Origin: an uncultured Collinsella sp.
GTDB taxonomy: Bacteria; Actinomycetota; Coriobacteriia; Coriobacteriales; Coriobacteriaceae
Assembly: GCA_905213265.1 (NCBI GenBank)
Contig: CAJMHR010000018.1
Location: 1 to 43,818, forward strand
DNA: 43,818 bases
Reading direction: 5' to 3'
Shown: piece after piece, positions 33,333-41,909 of the stretch
How the letters are laid out: the number at the start of each line of letters is the position of its first letter
Numbering within the stretch: position 1 is the first letter of the stretch
Position numbers and translations under genes: made by a program
The notes under the pieces: generated by a model
The model's input: the letters and a program-made list of their open reading frames with translations, nothing else
Database searches by the model: none
What the model was told of the DNA's origin: nothing

Positions 33333-34662
33333 ATAAGGCCTCCAGAGCACTTGCGATGCGCTTCATGGCGGCGTCGGCGGCTGACTGGTCAGGAGCTTCG
33401 GCCAGTACGCGGATCACCGACTCGGTTCCGCTCTTGCGCACCAGCACGCGGCCCTCGCCCGCCAGCGCGGCCTCGGCCTCGGCGATCGCATTCTGCACGC
33501 CCATGTTCTCGAGCGCGGCGTCCTTATCCGCCACGCGCACGGCAACCTGCGCCTGCGGCAGCAGCTTGCACGGAGCCGTGAGCTGCGAGAGCGTCTCGCG
33601 CTCGGCGCGAATCACTTCCATCACGCGCAGCGAGGTCATAATGCCATCGCCCGTGCGCTCGATATCGCCAAAAATCGTATGGCCCGTCTGCTCGCCGCCC
33701 AGGCTGTAGCCGCCCTCGCGCATCTTGGCATACACGTGACGGTCGCCCACGCCGCTGGTCACGGCGCTCAGGCCGGCAAGCTCCAGCGATTTGATCAGGC
33801 CAAAGTTGCTGGCGATCGTCGGCACCACGGTACCGCCCGAGAGGCGCCCGTGCTTGTTCAGATACACGCCACACACGTACAGGATCTGATCGCCGTCGAC
33901 CACGCGGCCGTGCTCGTCCACGGCCAGGCAGCGGTCGGCATCACCGTCGTAGGCAAAGCCCACGTCCAGGCCTTGCTCCACCACATGGCGCTGCAGGCGC
34001 TCCATATGCGTAGAGCCGCAGTCGACGTTGATGTTAAAACCATCAGGCGCGGCATTGATCACGCGCACGTCGGCGCCCAGCGCGTCGAACACCGGCTTGG
34101 CCACCGAGGATGCCGAGCCGTTGGCGCAGTCGAGACCGATCTTGACGCCCTGCAGCGAAAAGTTCGCGCTGGCGATGAGCGAAGCAATGTAGCGGTTGCG
34201 GCCCTGCATGTAGTCCACCGTGGCGCCGATGTGATTGCCCGTTGCCAGCGGCACCTCGCTCTTGCCATCGATGTAGTCCTCGATGAGCTCCAGCACGTCC
34301 TCGTCCATCTTAAAGCCGTCGCTGTTGACGAGCTTAATGCCGTTATCGCAAAACGGGTTGTGGCTCGCGCTGATCATGATGCCGCAATCGAAGCAGCCCT
34401 CCACGGTCTGATGCGCCACGCCCGGCGTCGGGATCACGTGCAGCATATAGGCGTCCGCACCGCTCGCGACCAGACCGCTCACCAGCGCCGCCTCGAACAT
34501 ATAACTCGAGCGACGTGTGTCCTTGCCCACGATAACGCGCGCCTTAGCACTGCGGTTGGCGCCGTAATACCAGCCCACAAAACGGCCAATCTTATAAGCG
34601 TGCTCTACCGTCAGCCCAACGTTGGCCTCACCGCGAAAGCCGTCGGTGCCAAAGTACTTCAT
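33331..34662 (-). CDS. glmM: Phosphoglucosamine mutase
   Basis: Converts glucosamine-6-phosphate to glucosamine-1-phosphate for UDP-GlcNAc and cell-wall synthesis. The 443-residue alpha-D-phosphohexomutase begins KYFGTDGFRGEAN. It has the phosphoserine loop ISASHNP (Ser100), the metal loop DGDADR (239-244), the sugar loop GGEQTGH, and the phosphate-binding RKSGTESVIRV near the C-terminus. Length is typical. It appears to be transcribed on its own or with the DUF4012 gene upstream. Confidence 0.96.
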   Translation of the reverse strand: MKYFGTDGFRGEANVGLTVEHAYKIGRFVGWYYGANRSAKARVIVGKDTRRSSYMFEAALVSGLVASGADAYMLHVIPTPGVAHQTVEGCFDCGIMISASHNPFCDNGIKLVNSDGFKMDEDVLELIEDYIDGKSEVPLATGNHIGATVDYMQGRNRYIASLIASANFSLQGVKIGLDCANGSASSVAKPVFDALGADVRVINAAPDGFNINVDCGSTHMERLQRHVVEQGLDVGFAYDGDADRCLAVDEHGRVVDGDQILYVCGVYLNKHGRLSGGTVVPTIASNFGLIKSLELAGLSAVTSGVGDRHVYAKMREGGYSLGGEQTGHTIFGDIERTGDGIMTSLRVMEVIRAERETLSQLTAPCKLLPQAQVAVRVADKDAALENMGVQNAIAEAEAALAGEGRVLVRKSGTESVIRVLAEAPDQSAADAAMKRIASALEAL

Positions 34663-34675
34663 GCGCTCTCCTTAC

Positions 34676-34708
34676 AAAATAGGGGCGAACAGATTGCCTG
34701 TCCGCCCC
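34676..34708 (-). terminator. Terminator between the DUF4012 gene and glmM
   Basis: Minus strand stem GGGGCGGACAG / CTGTTCGCCCC (11 bp with a G-T pair) and a 5-base loop, followed by TATTTTG. The T run is short. Confidence 0.7.
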
Positions 34709-34745
34709 AAAATGGTACTCGATTATCTGCGCTACCAGAAAAACC

Positions 34746-37058
34746 CTACGCCGACGCGCTGTCGCGAGCCGCCTGGCATGTAGGAGTCTGACGCAGCGTA
34801 AGCGGCTTGTCCCCCGCCTCGGCCGACGTGGTCAGCGTATACGTGATCGTCGTCGTCTCGCCAGCATGCAGGTCAACGGTGCCCGAATAGAAGGGGATTC
34901 CATGCCACGTAGCGGCGCCAAGACCAAACTGGGTGCCCTCGACGGTCAGATCAGTAATGTTGCCGCCCGTCGGGGCAAACAGTGAGACATTCAGACGCTC
35001 GTCGTCACGCGCGGCATCGGGTGCGCTCGCCGCAACGTAGTCGGGCAGCTTGCCAGCCTCCTCCTGCGTCATGATGTTCGTCAGGGTAACGGTGATGCGA
35101 TAGGAGCACGTGCCGTCACCGTTCTTGATGCCCTGGCCAATCTGCGTATCAGCGTTCAGGTACCAGTCGAGCTTGGAGAAGCTCAGGTTGTTAAAGTAAA
35201 CGCCGGCAACAGGATCGGCACTCGGGTCATCCGGATTGGGCAGCGAAGCGTCAATGCCCGTCTCTTTGATGGCATTCTGCTCATCATCGTTTCTCATCCA
35301 AGCAATCAGGCGGCCCTCTTCGGCACCGCGCTCAACGGCGCTGACAAGCTTCGCAACATCGACATCGCCGATACCGCCAAGAATCTTGTCGAAGGCTGCG
35401 CTGGCGACGGATGCAAAGATGCCGTCCGACTCCTCGACCGGATAGTTCCAGTACACATCGTGCATGAGGACCTTTGCGGCGTTAGTGCCGTCGACAACCG
35501 TTCCGTCGGGCAGTGACACGTTACCGACCAGGCCCAGCAGATACTGCAGGAACACCGGGTCGATACCGATGACGCCATCAACGTCCTGTCCATACTGGGA
35601 CTTCCACAGCGCGGCGACACGCTGCGAGTTGCGGGGCCAATCAGGCGAATAGGTATTGCCCGAGTTGTACAGGTTACTGTGGTTGCCGAACAGCGCCTCA
35701 TCCTCTTCGTCGACGCTCTCGACCGCCTCATCCTCGCTGAGTCCAATGCGGGGAACAAACTCGCCAATCGACATCTGACCGTCGGTGACCGAAATCAGGC
35801 CCTGCGAACCGCCAAAGCCGCCGCAGGCACGAATCTCGACGTTGTTCATGGCGTACATAAGGTAGTTGCGCGTCTGGCCGTTGGCGCCGAGCATCTGGGG
35901 AAGGACGGGGGCGACCTTCTCCGCCGCGTCAACCGCGCCGTTGAGGGTGGCAAAGCCGTCCTTGGCCTTATCGACCAGCTCGGTCACCTGGGAAATATGA
36001 GTATCGCCAATGCCCTGGACCTTCTCGTTGGCGCTCTTGAACACCTTCGAGCTGCTGGAAAGCGAATCGGCGACCGCCTGCAGCGCGGACACGTTAATCA
36101 TGCCGTCCTGGAACAGCTTGCCGGGCGTGGCCTGCGAAAGGTTGTCAGCCATGGGAACCAGCGCGTTGCTCGAGACATCGGACAGGGCGTCAATCATGGT
36201 GCGGGCCGCATTGATATCGCTGCCATACACCGGGATAAACGAAGCCGCCGTCCACAGCGGGCTCGAGGTCTCCGCCTTCATGCTGTCGCAGAGCTCATCG
36301 ATCTTCTTCGCATCGTCGGGCAGCGTCGAAAAATCGCCCGACGTGACCTTATCCTTAAGGCCACCGACGATCTCGACAGCCTCCTTCGCTTCGCTCTTTA
36401 CGGTCTTTGCCGAGTTAAGCAGCATAAAGCCGCTTGCGCCAAGCGCAACGAGAAGCACCGCGACTACAGCGGCAATAATGGCGCCGGTGTGACGCTTTTT
36501 GCGCTCGCCCTTGCGATGGCGATGACGGACCAGACCGTCAGAGGTCGAACTCGACGAAGCGTCGCTACCGTAGTTCAAGCCAAAATCGTAATAATCTTCC
36601 TTGGAACCCGAGCCCGCAAACTCGGCACCGCTATCATCCAGGCGGGCGAACGTGCCAGTCTCGGAGGCGCCGGTGTAAATCGTGCCAAGGTTACCCGTAA
36701 GCCCCGCGCCACCGGCAGAAGGAGTATTGTTGGCGGCCTTGCCGGCATTAACGTTGCCGGCAGCATTCGCGGCGTTGGCAGCACCTGCGTTGTTCGCAGG
36801 TACCGAAGGAGCCCCACTCGGCTGCGACGCGGAGGTTGCACCGTCCGCAAAGACATTCCCTCTTGCGCGGCCGGTCTTTTTTGCCTTTTGAGACTGCTCG
36901 TACAGAGCGGTAAACATCGCCGTCTCGCCCGGGGACACGCGCTTACCGGAACCGCCCTGTCCAGCGCCGCCCGGCATGCCGGCCTTACCAGCCCCGTTCG
37001 GACGCGGCGGAACTGCAGGACGGCCGCTATCGCTGCCCTTAAAGTGATTACCAGCCAT
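34746..37058 (-). CDS. DUF4012-domain membrane protein
   Basis: A 770-residue protein. The N-terminal 190 residues are cytoplasmic, disordered and low in complexity (Gly/Pro/Asn/Ala, with NNAGAANAANAAGN). A basic stretch then meets one membrane helix (191-214). The extracytoplasmic part includes a helical region (about 215-390) and DUF4012, recognised from NYLMYAMNNVEIRACGGFGGS and following segments. DUF4012 proteins are found with cell-surface polysaccharide genes in Gram-positive bacteria, but their function is unknown. The ATG at 37058 (MAGNHFKG) has AGGA upstream. It lies upstream of glmM with a terminator between. Confidence 0.83.
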   Translation of the reverse strand: MAGNHFKGSDSGRPAVPPRPNGAGKAGMPGGAGQGGSGKRVSPGETAMFTALYEQSQKAKKTGRARGNVFADGATSASQPSGAPSVPANNAGAANAANAAGNVNAGKAANNTPSAGGAGLTGNLGTIYTGASETGTFARLDDSGAEFAGSGSKEDYYDFGLNYGSDASSSSTSDGLVRHRHRKGERKKRHTGAIIAAVVAVLLVALGASGFMLLNSAKTVKSEAKEAVEIVGGLKDKVTSGDFSTLPDDAKKIDELCDSMKAETSSPLWTAASFIPVYGSDINAARTMIDALSDVSSNALVPMADNLSQATPGKLFQDGMINVSALQAVADSLSSSSKVFKSANEKVQGIGDTHISQVTELVDKAKDGFATLNGAVDAAEKVAPVLPQMLGANGQTRNYLMYAMNNVEIRACGGFGGSQGLISVTDGQMSIGEFVPRIGLSEDEAVESVDEEDEALFGNHSNLYNSGNTYSPDWPRNSQRVAALWKSQYGQDVDGVIGIDPVFLQYLLGLVGNVSLPDGTVVDGTNAAKVLMHDVYWNYPVEESDGIFASVASAAFDKILGGIGDVDVAKLVSAVERGAEEGRLIAWMRNDDEQNAIKETGIDASLPNPDDPSADPVAGVYFNNLSFSKLDWYLNADTQIGQGIKNGDGTCSYRITVTLTNIMTQEEAGKLPDYVAASAPDAARDDERLNVSLFAPTGGNITDLTVEGTQFGLGAATWHGIPFYSGTVDLHAGETTTITYTLTTSAEAGDKPLTLRQTPTCQAARDSASA

Positions 37059-37207
37059 AAAGAAATCCTCGCAATTGAGTCGCAATGAAAAAGTCCATAA
37101 CATTACTAGTTTATGGCATTTTGAGCATCGACAGCTAAACTCCAGACACGGACATCAATTGGCGAAAATGCGGCACAACACCTTTTCCGTCTTGGCAGCG
37201 GCGCCAG

Positions 37208-38230
37208 CTACACCGTGAGGAACATCATCACGATGATCATGGCAAAGCCGATAAGGTCGGTCGGCAAAAACACCGTCCCCAGCATAACGGCGCTGGTGAT
37301 GGTCGCCGAAACCGGCTCCACAGTTCCGATGAGGCTCGCACGCACCGAGCCGATGTCCTTAACGCCCTGCATATAGAGCATGTAAGCAAAAAACGAGCCG
37401 ATAACCACGAACACCGCGAGCGCCTCGATGCCGGCAGCGTCGAGCGCCGGCATATGCGCCCAGGGCTGCACGAAGACGCACGAGACCACGCCCGCCGTGA
37501 GCATTGCCGAGCCCGTGACGATGGGGCTGCCGTATTCGGGCAGGATCTTGGCGGGAATCACCGCCATACACGCGGCGCTGACCGCACACATAAGACCTGC
37601 TGCCAGGCCAAGCGGCGAGATATTCAGGCTGGTGGGGTCGCCGCCGGTGGCGATTAAAAAGGTTCCACCCAGAGCCAGGCCAATGCCGATGACTTCGCGA
37701 GTACGCGGCATGCGGCGATCGATCGCGCAGGTGTAGCCCATGATGATAACGAGCTGCAGGCACTGGAGCACTGTCGCGGTTCCGGCGTTCGTCAGGCGCA
37801 CGGCCGAAAGATAGCAAAACTGGTTGAACAGCAGGCCAAAGGCGGTAAAGAGCAGCAGCTGCTTGCGATCGGCGGGTGTGGTCCAGAGCTTAATCGGGCG
37901 CTCGCGGTCGCGCGTAACAACCACGGCCATAAAGAGTAGACCGGCGAGAATCTGACGCACGCTCATAAGCCACAAGGTATCGACGTGGTAGGTATCGAAC
38001 AGAAAGCTCGCGCTGGTGCCCGAGAAGCCCCAAAACGAACCGCCCACCAGCGTAGCCAAGACGCCCGTGATCATCTTGCGCGTCGAAGCGCTGTTCAGGC
38101 GGTCGCGCCATGCGCGACGGGTGTTGCGGCTGAGCTCGTCGGTGCCCTCGGGCACATCAATGTTCGATATATCGGTCATCGGCACCGAAGCCCCTGCGCC
38201 TTCGACCTGCTCGACACACTCTTTGCTCAT
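37208..38230 (-). CDS. EamA/DMT-family transporter
   Basis: A 340-residue membrane protein of the drug/metabolite transporter superfamily: two EamA repeats with ten predicted helices after a polar 55-residue N-terminus. Family features are GSFWGFSGTSASFLF in helix 1, LTNAGTATVLQCLQ in the first repeat, and GSVRASLIGTVEPVSATITSAVMLG in the second. The substrate cannot be predicted. The ATG at 38230 is preceded by GGGGGAG. It is a single-gene unit. Confidence 0.88.
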   Translation of the reverse strand: MSKECVEQVEGAGASVPMTDISNIDVPEGTDELSRNTRRAWRDRLNSASTRKMITGVLATLVGGSFWGFSGTSASFLFDTYHVDTLWLMSVRQILAGLLFMAVVVTRDRERPIKLWTTPADRKQLLLFTAFGLLFNQFCYLSAVRLTNAGTATVLQCLQLVIIMGYTCAIDRRMPRTREVIGIGLALGGTFLIATGGDPTSLNISPLGLAAGLMCAVSAACMAVIPAKILPEYGSPIVTGSAMLTAGVVSCVFVQPWAHMPALDAAGIEALAVFVVIGSFFAYMLYMQGVKDIGSVRASLIGTVEPVSATITSAVMLGTVFLPTDLIGFAMIIVMMFLTV

Positions 38231-38461
38231 TCCACTCCCCCGAAACAGCCTGGAAACAATTCGGCTTACCTTACCACGGCGAAGGCACCAGCTGGAGGCT
38301 TGTCCGCTTATCGGTAGGACAATTCCGCAGGCGTCTTTCCATAGCTCGATACCGCAATGGCCTTGCATTATGCGACAGCCAAATCGCGGCAGCAGGCTCT
38401 TTTGAAATGGATACGACAAAGCCCCCGAATTCCACAATGTAAGCGATTTTTAAAAATGTTC

Positions 38462-38490
38462 TTGCCACCGAGTTCAGGCTCCGTTATATT
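38462..38490 (+). promoter_or_regulatory. Promoter of tRNA-Val
   Basis: -35 TTGCCA (38462-38467), 17-bp spacer, -10 TATATT (38485-38490), 30 bp before the tRNA. Confidence 0.8.
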
Positions 38491-38520
38491 ATCCCTTGCG
38501 TGCTTGCGCACCCTTGATCG

Positions 38521-38595
38521 GGCGTTTAGCTCAGGGGGAGAGCGCTTCCCTGACACGGAAGAGGTCAGAAGTTCAAATCTTCTAACGCCCACCAA
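38521..38595 (+). tRNA. tRNA-Val (anticodon GAC)
   Basis: A 75-nt cloverleaf with encoded CCA: acceptor GGGCGTT / AACGCCC, anticodon stem CTTCC / GGAAG with loop CTGACAC (GAC), and T arm AGAAG-TTCAAAT-CTTCT. It reads GUC and GUU. It has its own promoter and terminator. An accessory gene block begins right after it. Confidence 0.96.
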
Positions 38596-38603
38596 ATGTT
38601 CGC

Positions 38604-38640
38604 AGCTCAGAGGCTATGTCCTCTGGGCTGTTTTGTTTTA
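38604..38640 (+). terminator. Terminator after tRNA-Val
   Basis: Stem CAGCTCAGAGG / CCTCTGGGCTG (11 bp, with G-T pair), loop CTATGT, followed by TTTTGTTTT. Confidence 0.9.
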
Positions 38641-38888
38641 TGTCGCCAAATCCGCTGGCAGCTCCAACCGCCCAAGCAACCACCCTGCCCATACACAAAA
38701 CCGCGTCAGCGACCCAAGTGCCTATCCCGGCTGACTCCGCAGTCAATCAAAACCGCCCCAATAGTCACCGAGGCCGAGACCAACACGTCTCGAACCCATC
38801 CGAGCCGCAACTTCTCAGCAAAACGCCGCGATGTCTGTGCCCTGCGGTATCCTTGAGCCACTTGCACCTGCAGCACCAAGGAGCCGCC

Positions 38889-39575
38889 ATGCGCACCGAG
38901 CTCGATGTCCCCTTTTCGCACAAAGAAGAAGCCAAGGCGCTGGGCGCCAAATGGGACCGGACCAAGAAGATCTGGTATGTACCCAGCGGCGTCAACCCCG
39001 AACCCTTTGCCGAGTGGCTGCCCGGTGTTGACCGATCCGACCCCTCAGCGCCGTATATATATCTAGTACTGGGCAAGCGCGAGTGCTGGAAGTGTCACAA
39101 AGAGACCTCAGTCGCGGCCTTCGGCATTCCCTATCGAACCGATAACGACGAGAGCATCGCCATCGCGCACGCGCCCAACGAAGCCGGGTACATTGCCATC
39201 GACACGGCCAACGCCAACGCACTCGCCATCGTGCCCGCTCTTGGCTGCGTACCGGGCGAGATCCGCGACTACCTTCATAAGCGCTGCGGCTACAAGCCCG
39301 TAGGCGCGCGAGCCTCCAAAGCCCCGTCGCTCGGCAACACGTGCACCAGTTGCGACGCGCTGCAAGGCAGCCGCTATCTGTTCGAGGAGCCCTCGTCCCC
39401 GTTTGCCCTCACTGCCATCAACAAGCTGCCGGCACTGGAGTTTATACGCGTCGAAGTTGCCGGCGTCTTTGGCGTCCCGGCCACGCGCACCGACTTTGAC
39501 CAGGCACTCTTTACCTGGGCACGCGACCATCACGCCGAGTTCCACAAGCAACTCGGTGAGGGGATTTATTTGTAG
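38889..39575 (+). CDS. DUF5710-domain protein with CxxC pairs
   Basis: A 228-residue protein. The N-terminal 40 residues match DUF5710, a small module found in plasmid and phage-related DNA proteins: LDVPFSHKEEAKALGAKWD followed by KKIWYVPSG. The middle carries two CxxC pairs, CWKCHKE and CTSCDAL, that may bind one zinc. The rest is not recognised. The start ATG has AAGGAG about nine bases upstream. Genes with this module are often on mobile elements, in keeping with the position next to a tRNA. Confidence 0.78.
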   Translation: MRTELDVPFSHKEEAKALGAKWDRTKKIWYVPSGVNPEPFAEWLPGVDRSDPSAPYIYLVLGKRECWKCHKETSVAAFGIPYRTDNDESIAIAHAPNEAGYIAIDTANANALAIVPALGCVPGEIRDYLHKRCGYKPVGARASKAPSLGNTCTSCDALQGSRYLFEEPSSPFALTAINKLPALEFIRVEVAGVFGVPATRTDFDQALFTWARDHHAEFHKQLGEGIYL

Positions 39576-39612
39576 AGGCAAAAGACACTCACAGCCAACT
39601 CCTCCGCATCAC

Positions 39613-39897
39613 CTATCCCTCGTCGCCGGCGTCGTACACGATATCGAGGCCACAAACAGGGCATTTCTCCGGATACACCGGCATATGAACGCCCGTACGT
39701 TTCCTCACTTCGTCGCTGAACCTGTCACGTGCATCGATGAACCGAATGTCGAGACACGGTATTTGCGAGCCGCAGCAAGGGCAGGTGACGACAAACGACG
39801 CGCAATCAACCTCTACGCTCGGAAACATATTGTTGTCTATAAGGGCACACGGCAGTTTTCCGTACTTCCCCATCGCAATATCGCCTCGCCAGCTCAT
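39613..39897 (-). CDS. Small zinc-ribbon-like protein
   Basis: A 94-residue protein of unknown family. Two CxxC knuckles, CPCCGSQIPC and CPVCGLD, lie about 45 residues apart and probably bind one zinc. The N-terminus (MSWRGDIAMGKYG) is short. The ATG at 39897 is chosen because GGGGAG stands six bases upstream; an earlier in-frame ATG has no such site. It lies convergent with the DUF5710 gene and downstream of the HNH gene, with about 120 bp between. Confidence 0.65.
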   Translation of the reverse strand: MSWRGDIAMGKYGKLPCALIDNNMFPSVEVDCASFVVTCPCCGSQIPCLDIRFIDARDRFSDEVRKRTGVHMPVYPEKCPVCGLDIVYDAGDEG

Positions 39898-40019
39898 ACA
39901 CGCTCCCCTCTCGCTATACAAATCAGGAAGAGCATGCACCGGCGGGCGTGCGCGAGATTGCATCGCCACGCGATCCGATCAAACAACACGATCGTCAAAG
40001 AATGCCAAAGCCAAATACG

Positions 40020-41102
40020 CTAATACGGCAGAAGCCCCGCCTTTTCACGCTTCTTTTCCGAGCGATCGAACTCAATGCGATGGGCCTCAAGAAACACCGT
40101 ATCGGGTCGCCACTGACGCTCACTCGGCTGCCTTAGCGTCGCACCCGCAAAGGAAGCGTAGTCGGTCTTATCCAGCAGGTACGATCCGCACAGCCGATAT
40201 TCGCCGCAAACAGGCTCAAACGAAATCAGGTGAGCATCAAATAGGGAATGGAGATCGCGCCGAAGCAGAATACCGTTGCTGGCAACCTGCGATTTGGGTC
40301 CCGAGTAATTCTCGATATGCGCAGCCTCCAGAGCTTCGCTGACGCCGCAGTCCGACACCGCGCAACGGCCATCATAGGCGGCAACGAGCTGCTTGCGGAA
40401 CCATTGCTGCCCCAATCGCTCGCGCCTTAACGCATAGCGGACCTTTTCGTCGTCGGTCACACCCTGTCCGGCAAACTCAATATCGACGGGTATGTGCTTC
40501 AGATAACTCATGTCGGGCGCAAAACGAGGGTCCGGTCCGCCTTTATGAACAGGACCGTGCAGAACAAACCATCCGTTTTCGGGCTCGAACCGCTCAACAA
40601 ACGCAAGGCCGAGCACCTTATAGCCCACCTCGGTTGCAAATATGACTCCGACTGGGACGCCACATTCCATGCAGTTGAGCATTTTACGGTTGTAATTCTG
40701 GTCTCGAAAACCAACGGTACCCGGCGCTTGAACCGAGTACTTAATGACCCATGTGCCATCGTCCAAATAGAGCGGAGGCACATCGGTGTAGAAGCTCTTT
40801 TTAGAGTTATGGACCGAAAGCGCAAAGATCTTATTGGGATCTTGATTCACCCGATCCTGGCCCGGCCAGAAGATCCCTGAATCCCGCGTTACGGGAAAGA
40901 AGTCCGAGCCAATTCTCAAACGATACTGATACTGAGGGCTATCTTCCTTGGTGTGGTGCGGAAGGCTGGTCCAAACGCCGCCGCGCTGTTCCTCACCCAG
41001 AAACCACTCCCATGCCTCAACGTATTCGGAAGGCACGAGACTGCGGGCGCGGTCATAGCTTGGTCCATCCATCAACGGAACGGCAAGGTCAATGTCGTTC
41101 AT
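40020..41102 (-). CDS. HNH endonuclease-domain protein
   Basis: A 360-residue protein. The C-terminal 120 residues are an HNH nuclease of the restriction-associated type: CAVSDCGVSEALEAAHIENY, then NGILLRRDLHSLFDAHLISF, giving the AHI, N and H residues of the active site. The N-terminal 240 residues are not recognised; they hold a CMECG pair and could be a DNA-reading domain. The layout, a sensor followed by HNH, resembles stand-alone type IV-like or defence nucleases. That role is inference. The ATG at 41102 has GTAGG upstream; a GTG nine bases earlier is the alternative. Confidence 0.82.
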   Translation of the reverse strand: MNDIDLAVPLMDGPSYDRARSLVPSEYVEAWEWFLGEEQRGGVWTSLPHHTKEDSPQYQYRLRIGSDFFPVTRDSGIFWPGQDRVNQDPNKIFALSVHNSKKSFYTDVPPLYLDDGTWVIKYSVQAPGTVGFRDQNYNRKMLNCMECGVPVGVIFATEVGYKVLGLAFVERFEPENGWFVLHGPVHKGGPDPRFAPDMSYLKHIPVDIEFAGQGVTDDEKVRYALRRERLGQQWFRKQLVAAYDGRCAVSDCGVSEALEAAHIENYSGPKSQVASNGILLRRDLHSLFDAHLISFEPVCGEYRLCGSYLLDKTDYASFAGATLRQPSERQWRPDTVFLEAHRIEFDRSEKKREKAGLLPY

Positions 41103-41111
41103 CGCCAGCAC

Positions 41112-41317
41112 CTACAACCATACGAACGCGAGTCATGCCCTTCAATAATATGGTCGAGAGTCAATTATTACGAGATCTCATTCCACGATCGGCACATCGT
41201 TGATGCTCTCGGTTTGCCGCTGGCGCGCTTGTACCCCGCTACCCCACTTCCCTGTATACTGATGTAGCACGTGTTTCATCCGGGCTTGTTGGGCCGGATC
41301 GTTCATGGGAGGTTCTT
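41112..41317. other. Divergent intergenic region, HNH gene / interrupted gene
   Basis: Contains a possible plus-strand -10, TATACT (41255-41260), without a good -35, and a dyad ATCCGG / CCGGAT (41279-41300) in the leader of the interrupted gene. Confidence 0.4.
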
Positions 41318-41809
41318 GTGGCTGTTTCGAATCCGCCTAAGGGAAGCGTTTCTTCTTCGTCCATCAAGCCGGTTACACGCAAGGCCGTGCGCTGCCAGCG
41401 CGAGGTCGCCTAGCTTGTCACGCAGGCAGCAGGCAGACTCGTGGCGAGCACGGAGGACGTCAATGCTCCCACACCGAGCTTTGTGCTGGCAGCGGCGCTG
41501 AATCGAGTACGCCAGCTGGAACTCGTCGCACAAGAAGACGGCAGCCATCTTGGCTACCAGGACGCTATGGCGCCCGACCTGTTGACCTTTTGTCGCATGA
41601 CCAAATTGCCCGCCGCGCCCAATACGCTTTCGGACGCAGGCTACATGTTTACGCTCTCGGGCGCGGACCTTATCCGCGACATCTATGCATACTGCAGCGA
41701 GCTCGCCGAGCGCCACGTCTTTGACGCGGCAGAAGTCAAACCGGGAAATGTCATCAAGCTGGTTCTTAGGCTGTTCTTGATGGACGGGTTCGGGGCCATG
41801 CCGGCGTAA
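41318..41809 (+). pseudogene. Unknown gene interrupted by an in-frame TAG
   Basis: A GTG at 41318 has a strong GGGAGG five bases upstream and opens a frame of 31 codons, stopped by TAG at 41411-41413. The same frame continues without interruption to TAA at 41807-41809. Read through, the product has 162 residues: a polar N-terminus with PVTRKAVRCQREVA, then helical segments (FVLAAALNRVRQLELVAQEDG, DLIRDIYAYCSELAERHVF). A GTG at 41441 could restart a 122-residue product, but has only a weak site. One base change from CAG would explain the stop. I do not recognise the family. Confidence 0.65.
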
Positions 41810-41909
41810 GCCGAGTCTTTAGCATCACCGTCGACTGGGCAACAACCGCTTTACCTTAATGGACGCCAATCGAGGGTCGATTATTGGGTCGCCTCGTCCA
41901 CTAACGCAT

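Noticed and set aside
38616..38888. N-terminal extension of the DUF5710 protein
   Set aside because: The extension starts inside the tRNA-Val terminator and shows no family similarity; a good ribosome binding site precedes the ATG at 38889.
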